From NCBI GenBank assembly GCA_030247885.1, contig JAPDRO010000011.1:124001-188000 (forward strand): 64,000 nt of DNA, written 5' to 3'. The position numbers were made by a program, and so were the translations under genes. How positions within the stretch are numbered: the stretch's first letter is position 1; each line of letters begins with the position of its first letter. Positions 21,383 to 32,269 of the stretch are shown here, piece after piece. Source of the DNA: Taxawa tesnikishii (nom. ined.) (lineage: Eukaryota > Ascomycota > Dothideomycetes > Dothideales). A model generated the notes under the pieces. It worked only from the letters and a program-made list of their open reading frames with translations, searched no databases and had not been told where the DNA came from.

Positions 21383-22205
21383 CTTGCGAGGACCGGGGAC
21401 GCCAATGCAGTTCGGTTCTTCTGGGTGATGCTGATGGAATCCCTTCGGCCAAGTGTGCCAGAAGCAGACCTTGACACCCCTCTCACGGCGGTTCCATGCG
21501 TGCTCTTTCTCTCTCACCGCATACACCACAACGGCCTGTTGCTCATAGAAACGCAGCTTACAAACGATCCGTCGGTGGATATGTTCCCCCTTCCCGCATC
21601 TTTGGCAGCATGTATGCGATTGCACCGCGTGGAGAACGCAGTTCTGCGTTCCAGTCTCAGCCGGTGGGAACCCCGTCAGCCCACGCTGCAGTGCAATATC
21701 ATTCAAGTCCGATAACCCACTTCTTCAACATCCCTGAGCAGTCGCGTTCGCCTATCTCACATTGTTATGCTGAAGCGTACCGTGCGTGCAACAAGGATAG
21801 AAAGCAGCAAGAAACCGCATGGCAGAGTCACAAAATCCGAATCGAGTAATGGTACTTCGACCTACGTTCACGGAACTACTCGATTGATGCATGGAACCCG
21901 TGATCCACTGACACAAGCTCGGCGAAGGACTCGGCTTGATATAGGATGGAACCTCCAGACGGATGTGCCAAGGAAGCTTCACCGTATGCGACAGTGGGCC
22001 GATGACAGGGTCCGGTATAGCTGATGTTGCGGGGTACTGCGGTACTTCAACCCAGCTACTCTGATGCTGAGCACGCGCCGGTGACCTGACTTCGCAAGCG
22101 TCCAAAAGACTTCCATTGAACCCCTGGCATGCCTTTGCGCTACCCCGGACGACCGTGATCCATCAATCGCTCCAATCGCCTCCACACCGTGACGCACGCG
22201 GATAC
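21383..22205. other. Intergenic stretch, no supported gene
   Basis: This stretch lies upstream of the decayed isochorismatase-like gene. Overlapping short frames on both strands lack any domain signature. Confidence 0.5.
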
Positions 22206-23206
22206 TCAACCCCCATCAAGCATCCCTGAGACAAAGGGATCCGCCTCGATCGAATGCAACCTCCTCCCCGCCTCCTCTCTCGCCTCCCCCACGCTCTCCT
22301 CGCTCCTTCTTCGTCCGGCGAGAAGTCGCCGATCTCCTCCACCAGATCCGGATGATAGTGCACCGCCTCTGCAAACCTCCTCACCAGCTCCTCGACGCCC
22401 ATCCCACCGTTCTCGACTTCCTGTGTGAGATGCAAGAGTTCATGGAGGCGGCTCCAGAAGGTGCCGTGGGGAAAGATGGCGCGGATGCGGTTGAGGAATG
22501 CGCGCGCGGCTTCCAGGTCCGGGGTGGAGATGGTGGAGGGGCTAAGGGGTGGTGTGTTGTTGTTGGTGGGAAGGCACAGGAGCGCAGCGACGCCGTCGCG
22601 CACGAACCGATCGTCGGCGGAGAGGTAGTGTGCCCTGTCTCCGGGGAGCATGTCGCGCATTGCCGAGATGTGTTTGCCTGCTGTGTAGATTTTCGATGTG
22701 GTCAGGGTAACGTGGCCGGGCTTGCCGTCTGGCAGGAACGGGTTAGAGGCTCGAGGGACTGGGCTGATCGGCCGTTCTAGAATCTGCCGCTTCTCGTTCG
22801 TAGTGAGGTGGCGCCAAGGTGATGTAGGCGGTGAGGGCGTTTTCTCGAGGGACGAGAGGTTGCTGCTTGCAGCAGATCCCGAGTCAGGTGTGCTGGAGAG
22901 CACATTGGTGTCGCGCATAGGGGTTTTCGGACGGGTGACGTTGATGGTGCTACCCGTGGTAGGGGCAGCGAGAGGACCCTCGTTCGGACTGTCTTCCTGG
23001 CTGTCCTCAGCCCGAGGGGTTGAGGCTCGACTTTCAACAGAGAGCGATTCGCTTCGCATAGCACGGTTCGAGAGATCGCTGGCGGTGAATGTGCTGCTGA
23101 TCCGCGGCCGCTTGGAGGGACTGCCAATGTCGTTGCGGGCCGTGGCTTCGTCCATGTTGAACTCGTCTCCAGTGATCATGTTGGGTGTAACGTCAGACGT
23201 CGGCAT
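22206..23206 (-). CDS. Hypothetical Ser/Thr/Pro-rich protein with internal N-terminal repeat
   Basis: The main frame from ATG 23206 begins MPTSDVTPNMITGDEF. It is followed by an about 170-residue disordered, Ser/Thr/Pro-rich segment with SKRPRIS, which looks like a nuclear localisation patch, then a compact helical part (FLNRIRAIFPHGTFWSRLHE, HYHPDLVEEIGDF). No named domain. Near 22305-22312 the frame slips; with one added base the C-terminus becomes EEAGRRL, HSIEADPFVSGMLDGG and stops at 22206, a far more natural end than the nominal one at 22163. Upstream, the same happens at a T4 run (23221-23224): an added base extends the protein leftwards through KEDEFREIAETAARN and SLKRLRPSATS to about 23400. 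This duplicates the DEF-ARN-SKRPR block at the nominal N-terminus. Start codon unresolved. Confidence 0.55.
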
Positions 23207-23815
23207 TGCAACAGAGGCACTTTTCTGCTTTCAGCAATCGTTGGAGAGAGAGTGGAGGTAGACGTAGCGCTGGGCCGCAGTCGCTTCAAGGAGTTTTCAG
23301 TGCTGTTGCGGGCTGCGGTTTCTGCAATCTCTCTGAACTCGTCCTCCTTAGTTTTGGGAGGAGTCGTGGTGGTGATTGAAAAAGCTTGCGCTCTCGGGTT
23401 GCCGTGATATGTGTTGTGTTGAGCAGGTGAATGCTGTCCAGTGGTATTTATGGACGCGTTTGTTTGTTGACGACTTTCGTGTCTCAGAGGTTACGAAAGA
23501 GGTGAAACCTGGTCGTATATATACGGGTGAGAAACAGTACGTCCAGAGACCGACTCGGGTAGATGTCGTAGGGCAGGTCGATTGCTGTTTTTGGTCTTTC
23601 CTTTCCCTTTTCCCAGAGGTGTGAGACTAGGTCGCTTCTTGCCGCCATGCAACAGGCAGCCGTCGGTCTGCCATATCCATCCACCTGACAACAGCCGTGG
23701 ATACCCTCGTGATATGTACTGCCAGCAAGTCCAGTACACTGGCGGGTAGCACATGTCAGAAATACCAGGAGCGTTCACCATCGATTGCCCGCAACATACC
23801 GCAACATCGAACCCA
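23207..23815. other. Upstream coding extension and intergenic sequence
   Basis: The left part (to about 23400) probably codes for the N-terminus of the preceding gene (see that entry). The remainder, up to the YAE1 stop codon at 23816, shows no supported gene. Confidence 0.4.
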
Positions 23816-24526
23816 TCAAACCTGCGCATAATCCACCCTCGTACCCTCCGGAAACCTCTTCGTGTCCAGATCCACGCCCAGCCCCTCAGCCCACTTCCTC
23901 ACAACCTCCATCCACTTGACCAGCAACGGATGACACCTCGCCACCTCCCTGAACGTAACCTCGCCCTCGCGCCCCTCAGCCTCCTTCCCCTCAACCTCAA
24001 ACTTCCAAACCCCATCCTCACCAAAATACGTCTCGCCGAACAACCCCCTCAACCCCAACTCCTCCCTCGCCAGCGCCAAATCCCGCTTCAACTCCCCCCA
24101 ACCCGCCCCACCGCGTCCACCCCCCACCGCCCTCTCGCGCCTTGCCCTCCTCCGCCGCCTCCACGCCCGCAACGCACCCCTCCAGCACGCCCAGACACCA
24201 CCCGGCCCTCAACCCCAGCACGGCACCGAGACCGTACCCCTCGTCGAAGCCGTCCTGCACGAAGCGGGCCTTGGACTCGGCGACGCCGTCGCGGTAGCCG
24301 TTGGTCACGTGCGTGCGGCGCAGGCGAGGATATCCGAGCGTTCGGTATTCGCTCCGGCTGGCTGGCGCTCGGATTCGTCTCTTGTTCTTCTGCTGCTGCC
24401 GGTGGTGGCGGCGGAGGTTGTGGGAGAGGCGGGCGCGGAGCCGAAGATGTCGTCCAAGGGGTCGTTGTTGCTCTCGTCGCCGTGCGCGGCGGCGGCGACG
24501 GCGACGTCTTCTTCTTGTTCCGCCAT
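23816..24526 (-). CDS. YAE1: Yae1-like protein, Fe-S maturation adaptor for Rli1/ABCE1
   Basis: The start at 24526 reads MAEQEEDVAVAAAAHGDESN, then DPLDDIFGSAPASPTTSA, the usual acidic Yae1 N-terminus. The family's deca-GX3 motif follows as THVTNGYRDGVAESKARF and DGFDEGYGLGAVLGLRAGW, then a C-terminal helical region (ELKRDLALAREELGLRGLFG). Yae1 with Lto1 delivers a cytosolic Fe-S cluster to the ribosome-recycling ATPase Rli1 and is essential in yeast. Two opposite frame slips occur. One base is missing at about 24320-24333, just before the GX3 motif, and one is extra near the C6 run at 24120-24125. They cancel, giving about 236 residues. For an essential gene, consensus errors are the likelier cause. 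Confidence 0.85.
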
Positions 24527-25669
24527 GCTGTGGTCGAGGAGGTCGGAGTGCGAGGGGCTGAAGGGTGGGGGAGGTCACGGAGCATGTTCAGTTCTTGTTT
24601 GAACTGTTTTTATTCCCCTTTCTCCCCTGCTACTCTTTAGCTCGACCTTCTCTTTCGTGCGGGTTAAGGGTTTCAGCATTACAGCACCCACCTTGAAATA
24701 TATGGATCACGCGGTGACGGATGAAGTAAAAAAGAACGGAATGCCTTGGCGTTGCCAGGAGCTGCGCTTACGTAAATCCTATACCGGGAGGGGACATTGT
24801 AGTGATACGAAACACATCGCAGATTTCCGATTTTCAGGGCAGAAGTGTGTGGAAGTGGATATATATATAAATATATATAGAGCGTCTATGAATATACACA
24901 AAGGAAGGAATATTAGCCTCTCCCTCATCGTTTGAACCTCCGACTCGCCAGCAAAGCTTTGCCAAATGAAAGTATCTCCAGTGCCCACTATCCATCGTCT
25001 CCGCTGGCATATTCGATTCTCCAGAGGGACCAAACATCATGTCTATTGGAAATCGCAGCCTGAGACTTGTATGTGTCCACACATGCGTTGCGTCAGATGG
25101 TCCGGCCTACCGTTTTGTTGCCTGTTCTCTCGCTTCTTCTGGAAGGTTCGGCCCTGAGTATCTGTGGGAATGGCCGTGTTGTTCAAGGTCGGAAAGGGGT
25201 TTTGTCTGTGAGTTTGCTTGGGTACAGTGGCCACATAGGGTCTCTCGACGTTTGAGTACCTATTCCCTCACGGGGATTTATCTGAGCTACGTTTGACGAC
25301 AATCGTATCGAACCTTTTCCTTATGCATGACTAAGACCAAGAGCCCGGCCGGTGAATGCAAGTTTTGTATTGAAATAACGACTGCTTGATGTCAAACTTG
25401 AGGCATGTTCGTGCAAGGATGATGACGAAGAATTTGTTCATAGAATATAGTACATTCATTATGGAGGTACGAAAAGACATTAGATAGTACAGCGAAGTAA
25501 AAGAAAATGCTCGTATCCAAGAGCAAAGGTGGACATGCTTTCGCATCCCTTTAGTGCGGTCTGGACCGTGTACAGTCATTAGATTTAAGAAACGGGCATT
25601 ACGAGAGTCGTCAGATGCCCCCGGTTCTAGTGGGGTATCATCGTTTAATTCCTGAGACAACGAGTCGAT
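24527..25669. other. Intergenic stretch
   Basis: It contains the YAE1 promoter, an AT-rich patch of TA repeats at about 24859-24880, and the 3' region of the SUR7-family gene. No coding signal stands out on either strand. Confidence 0.55.
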
Positions 25670-26590
25670 TTACTCGTACTCATCCTTAACGCGACGCTGG
25701 CTCTCGGTGTCGATGAAGCTACCCCTGGAGCGGGTGCTGCGCTTGCGGCCGAAGGTGGAAGAGCGCTTGCTGTAGTTGTCCTTGCCAGCTCTTCCGCCGA
25801 TGCAGTAGAGGACGGTGGAGAGCAGGAAGCAGAGGACGGGTGCCCAGGTGAAGCCGTAAGCGTAAGAGCCGAGGCGGGCGGTTTGGCCGGAGCTGTTGAA
25901 GTGGTTGCGACCCAGAACAGTCCATGCACTGGAACGTATGTTAGTGTTGTGACGACGCTAATAGAGCGTAGCGAGCGAGTACTTACGTCATGAGAGAAGC
26001 GGCCAGGGCCTGGAAGAAGAAGGCCAGCATAGTGTTGAGACCGGAGAGGTAAGAGCCGAACCTGGTGCAGAGAGCCAGGAGGCCAGTGAAGAGGGCGCAG
26101 ACGGCGAAGAAGAGAGCAATCAGGAAGAAAGCAAACATGAAGCGAGAGAGGTAGTAGTATTTGTGGGTGCTGCCGGAGGTGTTAGCGACAGAAGGTACAA
26201 CATGTGGAGGTATACATGACATACCCAAGGAAGGCCTGAGGAACTCCGGTAGTGGTGCCAAAGTTCTGAGGTGGGTTGAATGGAAGCGCAGCCTTGACAC
26301 TGCCGTAGTTGGCATTGCGACCGTCAGCACCGACACCAGTGACGGAGAAGAAAGTCCATCTAGCTGGGTTGGGTGCGCCTGTGATGCCGTTGGTGGTAGA
26401 CTGCAGGAACCAGATGCGGTTCTCTGGGTTCCCACCGACAGCGCCGGAGAGGATGACGAGGAACTGCAACAGAATACCGCCGGCGAGGAGGATGAGGGCG
26501 AGGAGGCCCAGGATAGGGCCTGATACCGGGTCAGCATGCGCGTTTCGCGTCTTGTTTCAGGACGGGTGCGAACTCACGAGCGACGGCCAT
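25670..26590 (-). CDS. SUR7/PalI family four-helix plasma membrane protein
   Basis: Four exons (26590-26578, 26519-26225, 26169-25987, 25928-25670) give 249 residues with no frame problem. The first exon is only 13 nt (MAVA plus one base). Helix 1 is ILGLLALILLAGGILLQFLV, followed by an extracellular loop with NPENRIWFLQSTT and PARWTFFSV; SUR7-family proteins carry a conserved W and cysteines or glycines in this loop. Three further helices follow (MFAFFLIALFFAVCALFTGL, MLAFFFQALAASLMTAWTV, YGFTWAPVLCFLLSTVLYC), then a basic Ser/Arg-rich cytoplasmic tail ending EYE. Family members mark eisosome/MCC membrane domains in yeast and support endocytosis and cell-wall integrity. It is divergent from the ROGDI gene. 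Confidence 0.9.
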
Positions 26591-27125
26591 TGCAGTGATG
26601 GGGACTGTGTGTTTGCGATCGAAAGCTGAAACGGAAGCCTAGGGCTGGGCTGTGCTGGGCTTGTCAACACCAGTACTGGTCGAATTGTATAGATTGATGG
26701 ATCACCGGTGGCTGACCTTTTCACGTCGGATAGGCGAGGCTGAGGCTGAGGCTGGGTGAATGTTGGGATATGGATATGAGAGCAGATAAAGAGCGCTCGA
26801 GCAGGTTATGAGGCCGAGCAGGTTTGAAGCAGTGACGCAAACCAAGCAAGCTGTGTTTTGCAGGTCTCAGAGACGGTAGGGAAGTGACGTAGATGGTACG
26901 AAGCTAGCCCTCGCAGGACCGACCGATGGGGGTTCGGTGCCAAGCACAACACCACGCAATTACTTCACTAGCCGTGCCTGCTCTGCTCTGCTCAAAGCGA
27001 CAACGGAAGGGAGCGGAACGGAGGAAGTAAGAGTAAGCTGACACTCGTCGACAGACACTGCTGCATTCAGCGAACAGCGAACGACGCGACATGTACACAT
27101 GAAACGTGATATATGTATGAACATG

Positions 27126-27126
27126 G

Positions 27127-27174
<48 letters not shown>
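27126..27174. repeat. Compound (TA)n(TG)n microsatellite
   Basis: About seven TA units are followed without interruption by about sixteen TG units. The tract lies between the SUR7-family gene and ROGDI, upstream of both. Confidence 0.9.
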
Positions 27175-27175
<1 letters not shown>

Positions 27176-27248
27176 ATATATCGGTATTTGTGTATTCTTG
27201 CATAAACGATCCTCTTCACAGTGCAGCATGTCAAGGGAATCGGATCAA

Positions 27249-27287
27249 CTGCAACTGCAACTGCAATCGCAACTGCAATTGCACGCG
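27249..27287. repeat. Short CAACTG-type hexamer repeat
   Basis: CAACTG and close variants (CAATCG, CAATTG) occur about six times in tandem, some 280 bp before the ROGDI start codon. Probably a low-complexity promoter or 5' UTR tract. Confidence 0.7.
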
Positions 27288-27529
27288 CAACGGGCAGCAG
27301 TTGGCGTCACCATGGAGATGTTCGCAGGCATTCTCCGCATGGGCACGGCCGACACGGGCGGGTCCTTCAAGCTCTTCCCGCTGCATCATCAAGCCACAAC
27401 AGCAAATGGTCACGCAGATCCCGCAGTAGTAGACGACAATCAAATTGCTCTGTCCACCGAAACCGCCTTTGACGCTAACCACCAGAGAACTGTTCGTTAT
27501 TCGACGCAGCCAACTGTTCGCTGCCCGTC

Positions 27530-28550
27530 ATGTCCACAGTCGCATGGCCGCCCATACCGCCCGACCAGCTCGCCAAGGAAGAGAAAGCTGGCGAGGAGCG
27601 CGAGCTAGCATGGCTGCTGTCCGCTCTCCAGGACACTCTGCACTCCCTCAAGGCCGGCCTGAACGAGTGTGCCGACCTGCTCGCGCCCAAAGACGCCGGC
27701 TCTACGCTTGTTCTGTCGTCGTTGCGCTCCGAGTCGCTGAAGGGCTTCGTGACCCGCCTCGGTACGCGCGTTGTCAAAGGCGACGTCCACCTGCGCCTGC
27801 CTTCGCTGCCTCCTCCGCGCGGACAGAGCAGCTACAAGCTCTCCATCTCGACCGCGCCCTCGGCGCCTCCGCTGGTGTTGGAGCAGCTCGCCTCTGTTCG
27901 TACCCTCATCAACGCGTGTCTGGATGTCGTCGACGCCACGACGTGGACAGGAGACGCGCATAACGCCAACTTTATCGCCGGACAGCTGCGACTGCTGCAC
28001 GACAACATCCAGGAAGCCAAACAGGCGTTGAAGGGTGGCTCAGACGTGCAGCAGACGCCATGGAACGAGGACCCGCTGGACGAGAGGGTATGTTCTCCGG
28101 CCGTCGCATCACAACGAATGGGCCACGCGAATACTCACAAAAAAACGCTCACAGATATTCGATCCGCCCCTCCCTCCAACCGTCTCCTTCCACCTTTCCA
28201 TCTCCGAAGCAGCCATCCTTCTCCAAGTGCGCACACTGGAAGTCGTCCACGCCGGTCACAGCACCGGCACCTCCACGCCAAACTCCTTCACCACGCCGTC
28301 TTACTCAGGCTTCAGCATCCGTGATAGGCTCGCGGCTGCATTGGGTGCCGCCAAACCACCCACCCATGACGAAGCACACGACGTCTTCACCTACAAAGGA
28401 CAAGACGTTCGCGTAAAGGAGAAAGTCCGGGTTGAGAGCCAAGACCCTAGCTTGTTGGCTGCCATGGCCAAGTTGAGTGCGCTGGAGCACAGCGTTGCCC
28501 TCAGTTGCAGGGCGCTTGACGTTGTCATGGACAAAGACGAGGAAACCTGA
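27530..28550 (+). CDS. RAV2: Rogdi/RAV2-like subunit of the RAVE V-ATPase assembly complex
   Basis: Exons 27530-28087 and 28155-28550 join in phase 0 for 317 residues. The N-terminus carries EERELAWLLSALQDTLHSLK (a helical start with leucine spacing), the middle STLVLSSLRSESLKGFVTRLG, then KLSISTAPSAPPLVLEQL. The second exon starts PPLPPTVSFHLSISEAAIL and ends in a helical LSALEHSVALSCRALDVVM. This is the Rogdi leucine-zipper family, orthologous to yeast Rav2, which with Rav1 and Skp1 reassembles V1 onto V0 of the vacuolar ATPase. Size and order of conserved blocks fit. The gene converges with the siroheme synthase gene. Confidence 0.88.
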
Positions 28551-28998
28551 TGACGGCTTTTCGGTTTTTCTTTTCCTTCTCTCTCTTCTTCCACTTGCTA
28601 GAATGACGTTCCATTTGCTTTCTCGAAATGATACCCCCTGGATTTTTGCTTCATCTGTTTTTCCGTATGCTCGAAGATCTTTCCCGACAACCCTCTGAAA
28701 CCTCTTTATCTTTTTCCGACTATTTGATTGCTCTAGCAGAAAGACGAACTCGTTCGACTCGACGGGATTCTTTTTCTCGCAATGACAGACATAGACTGGA
28801 GAGGGCGGCCTTTGTGGTACCTTTATATCTTGCCTACACACACATGCGCAGTACAAACAGGGGTTTCCGGCAACGCTGAGAAAGAAACTCGTATTGAAAT
28901 CACTTCTACGTTTCCCGTTTCCATGTTTCTCTATAGATCTGGGTATCTTATACAAAAACATCCCCGTTACGCCCCCCAATCTCGTTTTTCGTATTCAT

Positions 28999-30690
28999 TC
29001 ACACCGCAACCGCCTTCTCCGCCTCAAGCCCACCACCACCACCACCACCACCCCTCAACTCCACCCCCAACTCCTCCAAACTGCCCTCACCCCACCCCTC
29101 AAACCCCTTGAACCCATCCTCGACGACCCATCTCTGCTCGCTCCTCACGAGCACCTCACACGCGCTTCCCACGACCAACAAGCCCGGCGGCCTCGACCCC
29201 TCCTCCTCCACCGCCGCACAAACATACTCCAAGCTCGTCCTCACAACCCGCTGATCGGGACAACTGGCCCTCTCGATGACGGCACACGGCGTGGCCCTGG
29301 GCCAGCCTTTGTTCGCATCGACCAGACTCTCGACCAGGGCGCCCAGCCTGTGCAGCGCCATGAGGAACACCACGGTCTGGTTGGGCAGGTAGGCGGGCGG
29401 GTCGGGCGCGGCGCCCTTCCTCCCGGTGCCGGTGCACACGAGCACCTGGTCGCTGACGGCGCGATGCGTGACGGGGATGCGTGCGAACAGCGGCGCCGAC
29501 AGCGCGCTCGTGATGCCCGGCAGCACGTCGACGTCGAAGCCGGCGGCGTGGAAGTGCGCGAACTCCTCGGCGCCGCGGCCGTACAGGTACGGGTCGCCCT
29601 GCTTGAGGCGCAGCACCGTCTGCCCGCGCTGCAGCGCCGCGAGGCCGAGCGAGAGGAGCTCCTCCTGCGCGGCTTCGGCGTTGCCGGGGAATTTGCGCGC
29701 GATGTGGATCGGGGTGCGGCGTGGGACGAGGTCGAGCACGGGCGCGGGCACGAGCTTGTCGGCGAGGATCAGGTCGGCGCTGCGGATCGCTTTGAGCGTG
29801 AGGTTGGTCAGGAGGTCTGGGTGGCCGGGGCCGGAGCCGGCGAGGATGATGCGGCCGCGACGGCGGCGGGAGTCGACGGTGGCCGGGTTCAGCAGTGCGC
29901 CGGACTCGCACGAGTCGGCGGCCGACTCGGTGGTGTAGGATTGCAGGACGTGCTCGACGTCGGCGTCGGTGATGGAGGCCAGGCGCCGCAGTGGCCAGTA
30001 TTCGCAGATCTGCGAGAGCCAGCGCATGCGCCGGTTGCGCGCCGCTTCGAGGTCGGAGGGTGTGATCAATTTGTTGAAGGTCGCGCTCTGCCCGGACTCG
30101 TCGTCCTCGACTTCGGGATCGAGAGAGAGTTCGGCCGCGTGGTCTTCTTCCCAGATGCGTCGGCGGATGGTGCCCAGGCGCTCAACGGCTGGGCCGAGAT
30201 CGGATGGCAGCGCAGAGGCGATTTCTCGTCTGATGCGGGATGCCAACTTGCAGCCTTTGCCGGATGTAGTCACGCCGACTTGAAGAGGTCCAGAGGTGTG
30301 TGTGGACAAGAGAGTGAAGGTGCAGAGGTTTGGCGCATCAGCGACGTTGACGGGTATCCGTAGACGGCGGCAAAGTGTAGAGATGCGTGTGCTCAACGCG
30401 TTCTTTCCTCCCACCGTCACAAACACCGCGTCGACGACATGGTCCACCTCTTCTCTCCCTAGCGTTGTGAGGTCCGACTCCTGGAAGTGTCTCTGTATCC
30501 ACTCGACCTTGCCTTCTTCTATCTTCTTTGCCAGTCCGTAGTGCAGTGCGGCATCTGCAGGAGCAATGATTTTGGCATGCGCGCCGACTTCGATTGAGCG
30601 ATTGCAACGCGCTCCGGCCAGAGGATTGGACCCAACGATCAGGTGTACATGATTCGCAGAGTCGACTGCCGTGAGTAGGGCGGGAGACAT
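28999..30690 (-). CDS. MET1: Siroheme synthase: precorrin-2 dehydrogenase fused to uroporphyrinogen-III methyltransferase
   Basis: An intronless 563-residue frame from MSPALLTAVDSANHVHLIVG. The N-terminal ~200 residues form a CysG/Met8-like NAD-binding module (VGSNPLAGARCNRS, DAVFVTVGG, VNVADAPNLCTFTL). The second half is the SAM-dependent methyltransferase: GRIILAGSGPGHPDLLT (SAM site), LRLKQGDPYLYGRGAEEFAH, VLPGITSALSAP and IPVTHRAVSDQVLVCTGTG. It makes precorrin-2 and siroheme for sulfite and nitrite reductases. The ATG at 30690 is chosen because the frame further upstream reads through a hydrophobic leader not seen in the family. The C-terminus carries a run of eight glycines (GGT codons) before LEAEKAVAV, which looks like triplet expansion. 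High GC3. Confidence 0.93.
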   Translation of the reverse strand: MSPALLTAVDSANHVHLIVGSNPLAGARCNRSIEVGAHAKIIAPADAALHYGLAKKIEEGKVEWIQRHFQESDLTTLGREEVDHVVDAVFVTVGGKNALSTRISTLCRRLRIPVNVADAPNLCTFTLLSTHTSGPLQVGVTTSGKGCKLASRIRREIASALPSDLGPAVERLGTIRRRIWEEDHAAELSLDPEVEDDESGQSATFNKLITPSDLEAARNRRMRWLSQICEYWPLRRLASITDADVEHVLQSYTTESAADSCESGALLNPATVDSRRRRGRIILAGSGPGHPDLLTNLTLKAIRSADLILADKLVPAPVLDLVPRRTPIHIARKFPGNAEAAQEELLSLGLAALQRGQTVLRLKQGDPYLYGRGAEEFAHFHAAGFDVDVLPGITSALSAPLFARIPVTHRAVSDQVLVCTGTGRKGAAPDPPAYLPNQTVVFLMALHRLGALVESLVDANKGWPRATPCAVIERASCPDQRVVRTSLEYVCAAVEEEGSRPPGLLVVGSACEVLVRSEQRWVVEDGFKGFEGWGEGSLEELGVELRGGGGGGGGLEAEKAVAV

Positions 30691-31394
30691 ATTCGAATAC
30701 TGGTTTAGGATACTGCAATGAGAAGTACGAGCAGCCAGGAGTGGCAATGACAACAGCGAAATCGGCCGGTATATACAAGAATAAAGGAAAGACGAGAAGA
30801 AGGAGAGGAAGTGTTGGGTCAATCAGTTATAGTAAAAACGATAAACATGGCGAACTCGGGCACAAGCAAAAGTCTCGGCGGGTTGATAAGAACGAAAAGT
30901 AACCGCCAGATCTTCGCCCCTCTATCGCGCAATCACCGCCCGCACTCGCACTAACCCCAGACGGGTAAGGGACACCTCCGCGGCCAAATGCTCCAATGAG
31001 AGCGAAGACGTGAAGTAAGCACCTTCAGGCCTTTTCTTTTCTTGTGAGACCTTTTCGATATCGGAGATGCTCATACACATGGGAGAGCGGTATCTTTCAC
31101 GATATGTGATACTAACCTCGTGTTGTTGTCCAATGCTAATGACAGTCGGAATCCGATGTACGGCATTGAAAGTGGCCGTGGAACTGCAGCGCGAAACATC
31201 ATCTTGCCTGCTGATCTCTATGTAGCTCATTACCCTGCATCGTCAATATAAGAACCGTCGTGTCACTCTAATTATCCAAAAGTCTGATACAGCGGAGTGC
31301 CATCCTGCATTCGATCGCTGATCTTATTGGTTCACACGTTGGACAGTGGGATTGGTACAAACCCCGTAAAACTTATACAGCCACAAAAGAACAA
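30691..31394. other. Intergenic stretch with one doubtful small frame
   Basis: Apart from the MET1 promoter, a 102-codon minus-strand frame (31230-30922, MSYIEISRQDDVSRC) is present. It is hydrophilic, has no domain, and could be chance. Confidence 0.4.
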
Positions 31395-31480
31395 GGTCAT
31401 ACCCGGGATCGAACCGGGATTACCGGAATATGAGGAAGAATACTCAGAATCCGAGGTGCTAACCATTACACTATACGACC
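31395..31480 (-). tRNA. tRNA-Gln (anticodon CUG) with a ~15-nt intron
   Basis: On the minus strand a cloverleaf folds. The acceptor GGTCGTA pairs with TATGACC (one G-T), and the D arm is GTGTAATGGTTAGCAC. The anticodon stem TCGGA/TCCGG has loop TTCTGA, giving anticodon CTG, and the T arm is CCCGGTTCGATCCCGGG. Between position 37 and the 3' half of the anticodon stem lies an intron of about 15 nt (TATTCTTCCTC core), at the canonical site. No CCA is encoded, as expected. Just downstream the minus strand has TTGTTCTTTT, a plausible RNA polymerase III terminator. The D arm and GGTTCGATCC serve as A and B boxes. Confidence 0.9.
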
Positions 31481-32269
31481 GATATCATGATGGTAAATTT
31501 TGATTAGAAAATTATGGAGTTTTCAAATAGGCTTCGCCCCACATGCTCCATCTGAAGTCATGAACAGCGGACAATACACGAATCACACCCTTAGGTTGTC
31601 GATACGTGTAGAAAGAATTGCTGTAATCTGTTGCCTTGCGACAGCGATGCCTCGGCTGCAGCCCATCGCTTGGATGTGCAGTTCAGCATCGCTCCAGACG
31701 CGTCCCGAAACTTGTGCCGTAGACCGGTGGAACAGCACTATCCAAATCTCGTACCCGCCTGGTTCGGTATACTGAAGCTCGCGCTGACTGGACGCTCGGG
31801 TCGTCTACAGAGAAATTGATGTTGGCCTCGAAAATCAGAATTCCTGACCGCTGTCTGGCTGGTTTCGCAAACTCTCAGGCCTTCCATCGTCTGCGACTCC
31901 GGTAATTCCGATTCGAGCCGCACGGTGCAGACAATCCCGCAGGATTGTTTTTCCGCTCATATCGTACCATGGGGGCTCCAGTTCAGTCGGACGTACACCC
32001 GTGTAGGCGTGCAGAATTCCGTAGGCGAGAAGGAACGCAGTCCGCTAGAGCTGGTCAATGTGGGTATACCCTCTCTAACCTGCGCGTTCGAGTAACTCGA
32101 CCGGTCGTTCTCGCCCACAGGCACCGGACCTGTTGATCTTCACAGGAAGAACGTTGGCTGATTCCACGACGAGTATTTTGGGTTCACTACCAAGCTCCGC
32201 ACTTGCGAGGAACGAGGACCTTTGTTCGCGCAAAAGAATCGTGTACTGGAATTATTGACCAGAGCAAGG
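31481..32269. other. Intergenic stretch, no supported gene
   Basis: About 0.8 kb between the tRNA and the NmrA-like gene. It carries the promoters of both; no coding or repeat signal was recognised. Confidence 0.5.

Noticed and set aside
27141-27173. Telomere-like TG repeat
   Set aside because: It is a plain dinucleotide microsatellite internal to the window, without TTAGGG units.
28894-30363. 489-codon plus-strand open frame
   Set aside because: It is antisense to the siroheme synthase gene and arises from its high GC3; it has no domain, and the minus strand shows full family motifs.
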